From assembly GCA_944990035.1 (NCBI GenBank), contig CALYLX010000144.1:1-64000 (forward strand): a stretch of DNA of 64,000 nucleotides. The letters run 5' to 3'. Of this stretch, positions 33,651 to 45,305 are shown piece after piece; within the stretch, counting starts at the first letter, position 1; the number at the start of each line of letters is the position of its first letter. The notes beneath the pieces were generated by a model. That model saw only the letters and a program-made list of their open reading frames with translations. It did not search any database and had not been told where the DNA came from. Origin of the DNA: Clitopilus passeckerianus. Lineage: Eukaryota; Basidiomycota; Agaricomycetes; Agaricales; Entolomataceae. Both the position numbers and the translations under genes were made by a program.

Positions 33651-34976
33651 ATGGACCAGCTGGACCGGACGCCTTCGTTGGAGAGTTTGTATGTGGAGAA
33701 TCCGTTCCCGTCAAGTAATCCTCGGAGCGAGACTTTCTCTATACTGGACGCTCAGTTTGAGGCTGCCAGTGCGACGCCTACTATCCCAGGGGATACTGAT
33801 ATGGGCATTGCTCCTGAAGTCCTGCAAATCCCTGATTCAGTGGCTCACGCCACTCAATCAACAGCGTCTCAGGAGACAGAGTCGCAGCCCAGCGCCACAC
33901 AAATTCACCACTCAGACTCCCTCGCATACTCACTTTCACAATCATCGTCATCGTCTATTATGTATGAGTCGCAGGAGCCACTCGGTCGACGCGTACATCT
34001 CACCGCTAAGCCCGAGGTCATCCGAGGGTACTCAGATAAGCAAAGGAGGATACGACACGAAGTCATGAAATTGATCTATAGCGATGATGCTCCCCCCGAT
34101 ATCACACCAGAGACGCCTGACGTTCCGAATCCACTTCTCCAAATCAAGTATGCTATCATTGAACCTGATGGAACGGTGGTCTCTTACGAAACGAGAGACG
34201 ATACTCACATAGGTGTATTGACTCCTGGACTCGCAAGAGTTCGAGGCTCGGGAAAGGAGTCCGAATCAAGCCAACGTTCCCAGCTTGACGGTCCTTCTAC
34301 AGCAGATTTTAGTACTCAGGAGTCAAAAGCCGAGCTCACAGATACAGATACGGAAGAGACATCTCGGCGTCTACGCGTTCGTCAAGGAAAACGGCCACAA
34401 TCCCGATACACTCCATCTGACGAAGAAGATCGACCTTCTCAAACAAAGCAGAAACGGGCAAGGAAGTCTTTACGCTCATCTCGTGCTCAAGACGATGATG
34501 AGTACATTCCATTCACTCCTCTATCTCCTCCACCTACTCGTTCAGGGCCAACTGGCTCAAGTCGGACGGATGCTCAAACCACCACAGGTCGAAAATTACC
34601 ACCTCCAATGGCGAAGGCGAAACCGTCATCTAGCAAACCTCGCAACAAGACTTCCAAATCGACAAAGTCTAAATCAGGGCTATCTTCTCGACAACAGTCC
34701 GGGGAGATATCTCCTGCATCAAGCACTCTAGCTGGCCTCGCTCCAGATGACTTTCGCTTCGAAGAGAAGAAATTTATCTGCCAGAGACTCGAAGACAATG
34801 GAATCAAGTGTATGAGGGGATTTAAACGTCCGTCGGACTTGAAGCGACATATAGACAATCGTCATGAACACAAGACCTGGATTTGTGAATGGTGTAATAC
34901 CGAACTCTCCAGAGCGGATGCATTGAAACGGCACTATGCGACATGCCCGGCTGCGCCAGAGGATTCGGAGGATTAA
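33651..34976 (+). CDS. C2H2 zinc-finger protein
   Basis: A single exon of 441 aa from the ATG at 33651. An upstream ATG at 33495 would add 52 basic residues and is less likely. A long, disordered Ser/Thr-rich acidic region with basic patches (KQKRARKSLRSSRA, probable nuclear localisation) precedes two C-terminal zinc-finger units: C...C with FKRPSDLKRHIDNRH, then WICEWCNTELSRADALKRHYATC, where the last ligand is Cys. Expected to bind DNA in the nucleus. The intronless structure is unusual in this window. The first finger has a long Cys-Cys spacing (CQRLEDNGIKC), as in several basidiomycete regulators. Confidence 0.85.
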   Translation: MDQLDRTPSLESLYVENPFPSSNPRSETFSILDAQFEAASATPTIPGDTDMGIAPEVLQIPDSVAHATQSTASQETESQPSATQIHHSDSLAYSLSQSSSSSIMYESQEPLGRRVHLTAKPEVIRGYSDKQRRIRHEVMKLIYSDDAPPDITPETPDVPNPLLQIKYAIIEPDGTVVSYETRDDTHIGVLTPGLARVRGSGKESESSQRSQLDGPSTADFSTQESKAELTDTDTEETSRRLRVRQGKRPQSRYTPSDEEDRPSQTKQKRARKSLRSSRAQDDDEYIPFTPLSPPPTRSGPTGSSRTDAQTTTGRKLPPPMAKAKPSSSKPRNKTSKSTKSKSGLSSRQQSGEISPASSTLAGLAPDDFRFEEKKFICQRLEDNGIKCMRGFKRPSDLKRHIDNRHEHKTWICEWCNTELSRADALKRHYATCPAAPEDSED

Positions 34977-35296
34977 CCCTACTGCTTGCTTCTTATACTT
35001 TCGTTTCTAACGGACACGTACTTTGCTCTCGCTTATACCATTGTTCTTCCTCCTCCGTTTTGTTATCGTTATTCCGCTTCATCCTTGTTTTTGGTCCCCT
35101 TGTCCCTCCCTCCGTCGGTTGTGATCTTGAGATGGAGCTTCCTTCAGTCAGTACTACTTATACCATGGATGTATATCACCAATAAACTTAATGTGACCTT
35201 CTGCTCAATTACTTGAAGTGTGGGAGGAACGAGGAATTCAAAGACGACCACATTGGAAATATTACGTTTGACCGTCAGGGGCTCAAGTCTTAGTAC
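34977..35296. other. 3' region of the C2H2 gene
   Basis: Pyrimidine-rich with AATAAA at about 35180, a possible polyadenylation signal. Nothing else seen. Confidence 0.45.
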
Positions 35297-35367
35297 GCAT
35301 TAATGGGGTAGTGGTAACCTGGGTCGTTGCCATCGACCCGCCGGGGGTTCGATTCCCTCTTAATGCA
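35297..35367 (+). tRNA. tRNA-Gly(GCC), intronless
   Basis: 71 bases. Acceptor arms GCATTAA (35297-35303) and TTAATGC (35360-35366), discriminator A. Anticodon arm GGTCG/CGACC with loop TTGCCAT, anticodon GCC. T arm GGGGG/CCCTC with loop TTCGATT. Nearly identical to the minus-strand copy at 24456-24537 but without its intron. Confidence 0.9.
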
Positions 35368-36192
35368 TTGTATTTCGATAGCTTGATTTTCGTATCATCT
35401 GGGAATTTATATCCTCGGCCATTTGAGTAGCACGTGCATGACTTATTCTCGGAGATACCCATTGTTTTTGTCCGCTTTCGTACCGAAAACAGATTTTGTG
35501 CTAATGGATCAGATCGATAACAGGGATTCCTGCTGATAGTTTGGTACAAATGTAATCACGTTCTCCAGAATGGGAAGGATCATAGCCCAAAGCGTCGCAT
35601 CAAGTGGTTTTTGAGTAATTTCTGAATCGGAACATTAACGAAAGGACACCAGCTCGTAGCTCACATGGTGACACTCACGGACCACCTCCTTGGAAAACCT
35701 CTGGGATATCTAGCGGGGTTTTGACCCCAGCATATCCAACCAAGCCTGGCTATGCGCTTCTTTCGAGATCCAACCTTCATACCTTTACAGAAGGATGATG
35801 ATCAGAGCACTAGCCGAAGTTGTGATGGGGTCCTCATTCGACTGCAATGGTCGACATGTAGACCACAGGTATTGCTAGTTAGCCATGCACTACGTATGCT
35901 ACATTCGAATTCAAAGAACGCGGGGCCTGTGATAACGCGACTTCCTGCATACGGGCGTCTATCTTCATTGACAGGCAGCACCCCTGGACCCGATTGGGCA
36001 CCAGGACACTGCCTCTCTTCCAGTGGCGGAATCAGATGAGCAGCCTAGCTGTCCGATCATCACAGCATGTTGCCTGAACTATTTCGAAGCTTGGGCGAAA
36101 CTCAGAATCGTTCCCCGCCTTTGAACCCTTCCCTATCTCCCTCAACAGAGGCAGCCCCACCTCGTTTTCTTCATTGCCTGTGCCCTCCTACC
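35368..36192. other. Intergenic; nothing recognised
   Basis: Upstream of the ankyrin gene. No coherent coding signal. The frame that begins at 36067 is an upstream extension of the ankyrin ORF. Confidence 0.45.
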
Positions 36193-39162
36193 ATGACTAT
36201 CTCACTCGGGTATAGCGTAGGCGACTTTGTCGCCGTTGGTGCACTAGCGTGGAGGGTTTATAAATCCTGCAAAAACGCACCAGATAGCTTTGGCAGCATT
36301 TCAACCGAGGTCTTATCTCTTCACGCCGTCCTCAAGGAAGCAGAGGAGACCGTATTCTCTCAATCCCTTCCTGAAGAGAAGCAAGAGCGTCTTCGAGCAA
36401 TTGGAGAAGGATGTCGACTTGTCCTTAGCGATCTCGAGCGACTAGTCGAAAGGTATCGTAGCTTGGGCACTCAAACCAAGCGCACATGGGACAGGATGAA
36501 ATGGGGTTTAGAGGACGTAGGAGAACTCAGAACGAGGTTGACTACCAACACGACCTTGCTCAGTGCATGGCTTTGGTGAGTAAGGAATTCAAATATCCAC
36601 GAAAACCTCTAACGTTCAAGTACTCAGCATTTCTCAGGCTGGTGTAGAGCGTCGACTACACGAGTTCCTGGAGGAATACAGGAGAGGGGCTCGACCAAGC
36701 TCCATTATTTCCGCCGAAACGAGGCAATCAATATCCGATAATGATGAAGTAATTTGGCAGACCATTCGGGACGAACTCGAAGAGGCAGGCATCACGGTAG
36801 CGGCTTTTGACGCCAATAAGCAATTCATCTTCGAATGGCTTGTCAACGCCCTCAAGAATAATGCGTTCGTAGTCGACGAGGGCTCGTCTACATTTGATGC
36901 TAATGTCGATGGTGTCCAAGTCGGATTGCCGGAGCGAATTCAATTGCTGGTTCCCCCTTCCCCAACATATTCCAGTGGCTCTGGTGCGAGCTCGGGATCG
37001 TCACCTACACCCGCGATAAAGCTTGACGCAAAGCTTTCACGTCCCCTACCTCCACGTCCTATGTCCCTATTCGAAGCGCTTGCTTCGCTCTCCCCGAACT
37101 CTACAGCTCCCCAAGACATTTCTCCGGAAAAATCAGAGCCTATTTCCCTTCAGGACGCGCTCGCGGAAGTTCTCCCCACCCCAGAACCTACCCTAGACGA
37201 CAGTGATAATCGAGCCCCTGAGATACCCACTACGAAGTCTAGGAGATGGCTTACTGCTCGGACTCAAAGTCTCGCAAACACTCGTTTAGCGATGGCCTTG
37301 AAACTGAACAATGGCGCTACCATCCATCGAATCATCAAGAACGAGGCGGAGCTGAAGTCAGTAAAGCCCGTGGTTTTTGTTCGTGTATTGGAGTGGGCTG
37401 TACGACAAGGGGAGATCGACTTGACTCGTTTCATGTTGAGGTCTGGCATCAAATCCGCCGATAATGGCAATCTCAACCTGGCGAACATTGTCAATCGTTC
37501 GTCTGGGGATGGTCCCGTGGTCACATCTCAAGAATGTCTACAGGCTATCTTCCACTTTGCCGCATCGACTAGAGACTTGGACACCATGGAGAAAGTCCTC
37601 AAACGTGGTATCAACATTAATGCCTGGGGAAAGCATTCAGGTCGTACTGCATTGCAAGAGGCAGTACGGACTGGGAATCCGTCGATCATCCGGTTCCTCC
37701 TTATCAACGGAGCCGATGTCGACTCTTGGGATCGATCGACGGGATGGACGGTTCTGACGGAGGCTGCTCATTACGGCCGGGAGGAGATAGTCTCCCTTCT
37801 GCTCGAGTACGGAGTGGATATCACGCCGAGTATTTCTACTGGCAGCAGATCTCCTCTTTACCAAGCCGTGTTACAGGATCACCCATCCGTCATCAGAATT
37901 CTTGCGGAAAGGATTCAGGGACCTGCTCTTAACGATGGTTCGCTAAACCTGGCTGGTAGAAATGGTGATGTAGCCATGGTTAAGCTCCTCCTCGAGCGAG
38001 GCGCAAATCCTAACTACGTCTCGGAGAACAACGGCCTTCCCGCCTTATTAGAGGTTGCTTCCAGCGGAAACGATCAAATCGTCCGACTTCTATTAGAAAA
38101 AGGAGCAGATCCAAACGCCGTTCATAGAGGCGTTAACGCATCGTCCTCCCTAATAATAGCTCTCAAAAACGGACACTATCCCACTGTAGAGACCCTGTTG
38201 AATCATGGCGCTAACCCGAACACCATTCCTCCCGAAGACAAACTCCCCGCTCTTTGCCTCGCGATACGTATCGGACACCTTCGTCTTATCCAGCTTCTTC
38301 TAGAGAAGGGAGCCGATCCGAATCTATGTGGTGGTCGTGATAGACTTCCTCCCCTTTCATTGGCAACTCGAAGGGGAGACTACCATTTAGTAAAGATCCT
38401 CCTCGACCACGGAGCCGACCCAAATCATCGATATGGGGTTAAGCAGCTTCCCCCTCTCAGCTTTGCGGCGTCAAATGGTTCCTCTAGAATTGTACGGGCG
38501 TTATTGCAAGCAGGCGCAGATATCGATGCTGAGACCCGAGAGAGCAAAGGTTCCCTTACACCCAGAACGACTGCTCTTTCATTGGCGGTTGAATATAGTC
38601 ATGAGAGCATCGTCTCTCTGCTACTCGAGGAAGGACCAATTATTCCGTCTCATACTCTACATCGTGCCGCAAGTGCGGGAGACTACAGAATCGTTCAGCT
38701 CTTGCTGAATGCTGGTGCCCAAGACAAGGATCGGGCGTTATTTCATGCGTGTGAGCATGGCCATTTGGATATCGTGCAGCTACTGCTCGACAGTAATGCG
38801 AATTTGAATAGCATCTTCCTGGTGAGTTTTCAATCGTTAGTCACCTTCAGTGGATCCTCATAAATTTTCTCTCTCGCTAGCAAACCTCCTCCATTCATAG
38901 ATGCACACCTCTGCATAGTGCTTCCGCGAATGGGTCGATCAAGATTGCACGACTTCTCCTTCAAAGAGGTGCACAGGCTGATGTCAGTTGTAATGCAGAC
39001 TGTGCGACGCCAATCATGCTTGCCACTCGACACGGCCACGAGCAAGTAGTGTGGTTGTTGCTCGAACACGGCGCAATGGTGACGGATCGTCTTATGAAGG
39101 AGGCAAAGAAGACGAAGAAAGAGAATATAATAGCGCTATTGCGAGTGAAGAGTGTACATTGA
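36193..39162 (+). CDS. Ankyrin-repeat protein with a fungal N-terminal helical domain
   Basis: Three exons: 36193-36575, 36628-38821 and 38881-39162, coding for 952 aa. Residues 1-130 (MTISLGYSVGDFVAVGALAW..., then LSLHAVLKEAEETVF) resemble the helical N-terminal domain common to fungal NACHT/ankyrin proteins. A Ser/Pro linker follows. From about residue 380 to the end runs a long ankyrin array, with units such as GRTALQEAVRTGNPSIIRFLL, LLEKGADPN (three times) and LLDHGADPNHRYG, about 16 repeats. No NACHT or kinase motif sits between them. Ankyrin arrays bind proteins; such N-terminal domains occur in fungal self/non-self recognition proteins, which suggests but does not prove a signalling role. 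Confidence 0.87.
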
Positions 39163-39270
39163 GGGGTTTAAGAAGCGTCTTTATATGGACTTCATAGAGT
39201 TAACGATACGTGCAAGATAAATAGAGAGCTGAAGGGAAGTGCGAAAACCAGTGATTCAGACATTCGCCTC

Positions 39271-40230
39271 CTAGTAGGCAATGGAAAGAATTTTCCCTTC
39301 AACTTCGTCCCACCGATTCAAAGCGACGTCAGCAATGAAATGGGCAACATCCTTCCTCGACACCGTCCATCCTCCAATTTCGTTCTCGCTGACCCGATAT
39401 GGGGGCTTCTCCTTGGGGTCTTTTCCCTTCTTCAGCAGCTTGTCGGCAACACACTCCCCATCCGTCAACAACGCTGGTCGGATGACCAGAATGTGCTTCA
39501 GGGTTCCAGGTGCGGGCAGGCCTTCTGTCTTGAACCAGTCTGGACTCAGAACCTCTTTCTCAGGTTCGCCGTCCCGCTGTGAGTCCCATGACCACCCAGC
39601 GAGGTGGTGGAGAACACGTTCAGCACCGACTTTGTCCTTGTGGGGCGAGTCCAGGAGCCAACCGTAAACCGGCTTGAGAGGGAGAGGAAGGGATTCGTGG
39701 GAGGTACGAGTGAGACCCGTGGAGGAGATCGTTATGAGTTTGGTTGACAGTGAAGGTAGGGAGAGGAGGACGTTCATGAGGGAGTGAGTGACCAGGTCGG
39801 GTGGGGAGATGACGAAACCCTTGAGTCCACCGAACTTCGGTGTTCCACCTGTTAGGGAAACTGAAGTGAGCAACTGGAATAAAACAAGAACGGCCTCGTT
39901 AACGTACCAAGAGTGAACAGGCAGAAATCGACAGTGCCGTCGGCAGCATGAGACTTGGAAGCGTCCCATGCTCGTTTGACGTCGTCAAGTACGAGAGCAT
40001 CGCCTTTTACGAGGTGAGCTCTCCCGGAGGTGATGTATTCTTGCATCTTCAAGTCGCCGTCGAAAACTGCCGTCGACCTAAGCAAGAAGGTGACGGTATG
40101 CCCGGCCTCTGTTTGGAGCAAAGCATCAGAAATGATTGGAGGACGCTGAGGTTGTCGACTCACCAAGGAACCTGAGAGAAGCAAAGTAACCAATGTTACG
40201 AGAGCCGCCAATGGTGAGGATGTTCAACAT
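39271..40230 (-). CDS. NAD(P)-binding protein, NmrA/atypical SDR type
   Basis: Three exons: 40230-40164, 40108-39908 and 39848-39271, coding for 281 aa. The N-terminus MLNILTIGGSRNIGYFAS holds the GGSRNIG nucleotide-binding turn. Later parts include VKGDALVLDD, LGGTPKFGG, ITISSTGLTRTS, YGWLLDSPHKDKVGAERVLH and the C-terminal VSRKDVAHFIADV, the layout of NmrA-like epimerase relatives. The classical YxxxK is not in the usual form, so it may be a sensor or an unusual reductase. Convergent with the ankyrin gene (108 bases between stops). A decayed copy lies at 43.5-44.1 kb. Confidence 0.8.
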
Positions 40231-41204
40231 CTTTCGGAGATTTCTCGAGAGTTTCAGTAAGAGTGCAGCTGTCGTGCTGTAGAAAGCAAGCTGATGACGA
40301 GTTCAAGTTTCTGGTGTTCAGGCAACGCCTTCAGATGAGGAGATGGTTGTGATGCATCATCTCCTTTACTGGCGCCTTTAATACTGGCGAGAGGAGGTAG
40401 GACCGTGGGTGGCGTCAGAAAGAGATCGTGGTTGTTGGGAGAGTTAGGTGTGGCTATGCCGTGCCGAAGGAAATCTCTGAGGCGGCACAGACTCGTGTAT
40501 GTCTGCGTGCTGCGCCCGTTATCTTCTACTCAATTGAACGAAAATCTTTCTTGCGAGCAATCTTTCTTACAAGGCTATGAGATCTCGAAGATTTAGGCTT
40601 TTGAGGCTGCCCATACCTATCTGGAATAGTGGTCAATTGGTGACAAGACTCAGGGTTCAATCAGTATTCTTCCTCAGTTGCTTTGATTCGTTCACCTCGC
40701 GTATTCCGTACCCTTCACGTCTTCAGTTCAGGGAAGATTAGAGTCCACGGTGAGGGATAGCGTGCTTGAGAACGCAAATTCGATAGGCCCGACCTCACTC
40801 GTAGAGTACAAGCTCGTTCCGAACCCTAAGGACCCGACTGCGCCGTGATCAACGCTGGTTTGGAAGTGCTGCGCATCGGGTACATACCGTGTAACCGCAA
40901 GCAGTACTCGCTAAGCCTCATGCGATATGACACACGCACCTTGGTGGAGCAAACCACGGCCATGAGATTGAATAGACCGCCGTCTCTTATCTTTCGTTTT
41001 CGATATGAACGGAGAACGAATGAGTCCCATTTGAAAGAAGTGCGAGTTCTTCGTAAAACCATTTCAAGGTACCACGCGAGATATATGAGCGATAAATGAA
41101 TGTCATTTTACTGGCCCTAGTTATCACCTCTCGAGCACATCTCGAGAGGGATTAACTGTAACGATACATTTCCCTATTAAACTTCTATGTAATATACCAA
41201 TCCT
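40231..41204. other. Intergenic; nothing recognised
   Basis: Between the NAD(P)-binding gene's start and the end of the repeat-containing secreted protein gene. Short frames on both strands near 40826-41099 mirror each other and show no family pattern. Confidence 0.45.
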
Positions 41205-42615
41205 TTAATCGAGCTCCTCTAATTCCAAAGCGCGGGCCACCAGGTAATCCATGACAGCAGCAGAGAGATCCCTCTTCTTGTGGTCACCGAAGGGTTTCTT
41301 AGACGACACTAGCTTGCCAACCTCGCCGGAAACGCTGGACTTTCCGCCGTGGGACATCTTGGGGATGCTAAGGCAGAAACGGCATCGTCAGTTATGTTGC
41401 GATGTAAACTAGGAACAAAAAATATCGTACCTAGGCATCTTGTGGCTAGTACTGCCGGAGCTGGACTTGTGGGACGACGACGACTGGTGGACGGGGTGGT
41501 CTTGAAGGAAGGAGTGGCGGTGGTTTTGAGCCTCACCAGCGCGCTTCGTGCTAAGACCAGTGTTGATCTTGTCGATGACGTCGGGAGCGTGTTGGACAGC
41601 CTCCTTGCCGAAATGCTTGAGAGCGTGACCAGCGGGTGTACGGGCGAAGATCTCGAAGACCTCATCTTCAAGGTCGCGTTCGTAGAGAGCCTCGAGATCC
41701 CGCCTGCCGAAGGGGCGCTTAGCAGCGACCAACTTGTTGACCTCATGGGAAACGCTGGGCTTCTCATGGTGGGGCAATTTGGGGATGCTGTGAAGGTCGA
41801 TGGTCAGCGGGATTCGCGATGGAGAAAGAGAAAGAGTGAACATACCTGGGCATCTTGTGAAGAGCACCGCCAGAGGAGGACTTGTGGGACGACGACTGGT
41901 GGACGGGGTGATCCTGAAGGAAGGAGTGGCGGTGGTTCTGAGCCTCGCCAGCTCGCTTGGTGCCGAGACCAGTATTGATCTTGTCGAGGACGTCGGGAGC
42001 GTGTTGGACCGCTTCCTTACCGAAATGCTTGAGAGCGTGACCAGTGGGTGTGCGAGCGAAGATCTCAAAGAGCTCATCGTTGATGAGCTCGCGTTCATAG
42101 AGAGCTTCGTAGAGATCGCGCTTCTTGTGGTCACCCCAGGGTTGCTTAGACGACACTAGCTTGCCAACCTCGCCAGAAACACTGGGCTTTCCGCCGTGTG
42201 ACATCTTGGGAATGCTGAGTGAGAGAAACACGGCGTCAGTAAGTGAGAAGACAACGAGGAAAATGGTCCCATACCTAGGCATCTTGTGGAGGGATCCACC
42301 AGACGAGGATTTGTGAGACGACGACTGGTGCACGGGGTGGTCTTGAAGGAAGGAGTGGCGGTGGTTTTGAGCCTCACCAGCGCGCTTGGTAGCGAGGCCA
42401 CTGTTGATCTTGTCGAGGACGTCGGGAGCGTGTTGGACAGCTTCCTTGCCGAAATGCTTGAGAGCATGACCAGCGGGTGTACGAGCGAAGATCTCGAAGA
42501 CCTCGTCGTTGAGAAGGTCACGCTCGTAGACAGCGTCGTAAGTGGGGCGAGCAGCGACACTGGTAGAAACGGCAAGGGCGACAGCGACAGTGGAGAGTTG
42601 AATTTTTCCGACCAT
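41205..42615 (-). CDS. Secreted three-repeat protein with Lys-Arg processing sites
   Basis: Four exons: 42615-42275, 42214-41846, 41787-41431 and 41367-41205, coding for 409 aa. A signal peptide (MVGKIQLSTVAVALAVSTSVAA) is followed by three repeats of about 121 residues. Each holds FEIFARTPAGHALKHFGKEA, then TKRAGEAQNHRHSFLQDHP, a Ser/His linker, HKMP, SIPK and a KLVS or KLVA segment; most units have two Lys-Arg sites (TKR and KKRD). Every intron falls at the same point and phase (MP/SIPK), so the exon was duplicated with the repeat. Kexin cleavage would release near-identical peptides in two alternating types. Function unknown; a secreted peptide precursor or repeat protein. No known pheromone CaaX end. 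Confidence 0.85.
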
Positions 42616-43516
42616 GATGAATTTAGATGTAAAGGTGGTAAAGTTAAGGGAAAGAAGAGAAGTTTCGTCAAGAAAATGTTTCGGTAGGAAAGTTTGGGTG
42701 AGACCAGCTGAAGAATCACCATGATTCCGGAGGGTTTTTATACTTGCTGCTGTCGCTTAACGAGAGCATGCAGGCCGAAACAAGCCGCGAAACGATCAAC
42801 CGCATGCTGTGTGCATGAGTGGGGAAGGCAAGATGACGACGCCTCGCCTTGGGACCCAGGCAACACGTCGTGTGAGATATTGCAATTGAAGCGAGAAAGT
42901 CTGATCTAAGCGCGAACTCATGGCGACGGCAATGGAGTCCCTCGAAACTGTGGGAGGTTCCAATCAGATTCCACATGCCAACGAGTGGGGCATTGGAGCA
43001 AAATGGCCCTGGAAAATGAAAGTTCAGGCTTGGAAATCGATCCGCCAATCAAAGATGGATGTGTTGATTCTGGTCGATCAGTAGATCGTCAGCCGAGGCG
43101 GCCCTGATTCTGCTGATACACTTCGTACCATGTGCGTTGCCTCGGCCATCTCAAGGCGGTTGGTATGACTCTCATGCTCTCTCTCATATCCTTTTCGAAC
43201 AGAATTTCAGCGGGGTTAACCGAAAATCGATAGCCAAGAACCATGCAAAGCAGTGGCGCCACATTCGTCGGCAGTGGTAACCTGGGCTATCGTCATCGAC
43301 CCGTCGGGGTTCAATTCCCACTTGATGCAATCTATTTTTTGACTTTTTGAATTTTCGGCCGCTCGGCCTTGGATTGTAAGATGCTCCTTACAAATGCTGA
43401 AACCAGATTGGGACTGTCATCCGTTGAACCGGAAGATTAAAGTAGACGATATCATCGGAATACTGCGATCAAGCGAATATCATTAATGGAGCGTAGCTTG
43501 GAGTAGAAATACACTA
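42616..43516. other. Intergenic
   Basis: Holds the promoter of the repeat-containing secreted protein, including TTTTTATACTTGC near 42735, and a tRNA-Gly relic at about 43261-43330. Confidence 0.45.
43261..43330 (+). pseudogene. tRNA-Gly relic
   Basis: GGCAGTGGTAACCTGGG, CATCGACCCGTCGGGG and TTCAATTCCCACTTGATGCA match the two tRNA-Gly genes, but the acceptor 5' strand (CATTCGTCG) no longer pairs, and the anticodon stem and loop are changed (CTATCGTCAT). Not expected to be functional. Confidence 0.65.
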
Positions 43517-44125
43517 CTACGCGATCTTGAGAATCTTGCCTTCAACCCCATTCCTTCGGCAATGAAATGTGCAACATCTTCCTTTGAAACAGTGTACCCT
43601 CCAAGCTCCCTCTCGCTACCCTGAAGACCTCCTTGCCGTTCACACTCTCCATCGGTCAAAAGCGCTGGCCGAATAATCAGAACGTGTTCCAAGCCTCCAG
43701 CTACAGGGAGCCCAGCGCCCAGGGCTTCCGGCCCGGGTTCACCGTCCTCCTTCAAATCCCAGCGGTGCAGAACGCGTTCGGCACCTACTTTGTCCTCGTG
43801 CGGAACATCGAGGAGCCAGCCGTACAAGGGTTTTGAGAGGAAGGGAAAGGGATGCATGAGAGGTATGAGGTAGTATAGTCGAGGAAATGATGCTTTTGGT
43901 TTCAAGCAAAGGGAGACTATGATGAATCATTTACGTACAGTAAACTTGGGAGTTCCACCTACGATGTGAAGATACCTCAGATCGAAAATAAGGGGAAGGG
44001 GCAGCTGAGCACGTACCGACGATGGATAAATATACTTCAACGTTCAAGTTATCAGCGCCATGAAACGACGATTCGACCCAGACGCGCTTACCATCATTCA
44101 TAACAAGAGGAACACCTTGAACGAG
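43517..44125 (-). pseudogene. Decayed copy of the NAD(P)-binding protein
   Basis: Shares with the gene at 39271-40230 the segments GGTPKF (near the 43960 splice site), YGWLLDVPHEDKVGAERVLH, HVLIIRPALLTDGECE and GGYTVSKEDVAHFIAEG, in order. Near 43545 the frame slips: one frame reads GMGLKARFS, while a shift by two bases gives VEGKILKIA and a stop, the expected ending. Parts of the centre are lost, and the nucleotide-binding N-terminus was not found. An upstream fragment reads VWVESSFHGADNLNVEVYLS. Confidence 0.65.
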
Positions 44126-45305
44126 TGGTCAGCTATAGGTCGTGATTAGTCCCGAGCCAGACGTGGGCAGTGAATACTAAACATATATTTATTACCGGTG
44201 TTTTTGCGCATGAGGGATCCACTTTTACTACATCTGCCATCAGACGCATAGCTGAATATTGTAGCTGGGAAGGTTTGATCTGTATGTTTGCTGTGCTAGA
44301 CAATTTCGGGAGTGCGACAAGTAATTTGCGTCAAGTATACTGTAGACGGAATTCTAGAGTCGAAGAAGGTCATGAATGGACGGTGCGTGTCGATGCTTGT
44401 CTAACGAATACCTGGCCGACGCATAGTAGTGTATGAATGCTCGTAGCTATCTGGTCGCATACTACTGCCTTGCACAGGAAAGTAATACCTCAGGGTCAGG
44501 AGCGAGCTGGAAGTCCTCCACTAACAAGAATCGCGCGAGGAGCGAATTGGCACGACATGTATATTTTTCAATGGCAAAAAGGAAGGTTTTATTGCCGTTT
44601 TCTGAAGGAAATTCGCGCCGGAAGAGGTATAACAGGTTTCTGTATTGTTTCTGTGGCCAGTTTTCGAAAGAGCTTCTGGCGCCAAGGGATTCGTTGCTTA
44701 CATTATCCGTTTTGGCCCCAATCGATCAAGGCGGACTCGGTCCTTCGGCCGGGCCAAGGCCGTTCTTTAAAGTTTCAACGCCTTCCTCCGCCAACGTCTA
44801 GGCTCCCGACCGGGACATATTTGAGCTTTTGAAAAGCAGTTTCAGTGGCTGAATGAAATCACAGTTTCTTACTTGCAATGAAGGCGACGGAACTCATGGA
44901 ACGGCGAAACATTCGCACAGCCTCAACCGGCCTTGAACGTCTTGGACAATGACCTCATCATTGTTTTGTCAGCTTGATGAACGTCTCTCCTCTCTCCTGC
45001 ACCCGAACATCATCCGCAGGCACATCCACGACCAGTCGTTCATCGACCACCTCGTACGGCGCGAACTAAGAAAAAAAGGACAACCCGCCATGTAATAAGG
45101 TGGCCAAAAAAGTACCCGAATCCACCTGCCGCCTTCCAGCTTCCATCCAGAACGCCTCGTTTCATCGGTCGCGTTTGCCCGTTTCAATGACATGGGCTGG
45201 GAGTTCGGCACCCTAGTGCCATAACTATTACCGGGGTGGCGCTATGAGAGGCTAGAACGCTATAAAGTGGCGATGGCCTTCGGCCATCCAATGACTGGCT
45301 CCATT
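44126..45305. other. Intergenic; nothing recognised
   Basis: Upstream of the FAD oxidase. Two overlapping frames at 44433-44832 show no family pattern. A TATAAAG box at about 45259-45265 fits the oxidase start. Confidence 0.45.

Noticed and set aside
41205..42615. Repeat protein as a mating pheromone precursor
   Set aside because: It has a signal peptide and ends ELEELD; basidiomycete pheromones are short with a CaaX end.
42156..42722. Second long minus-strand frame over the repeat-containing secreted gene
   Set aside because: It is a frame shadow of the three-repeat coding sequence; the spliced frame carries the signal peptide and the repeats.
43261..43330. Third functional tRNA-Gly
   Set aside because: Acceptor and anticodon stems do not pair.
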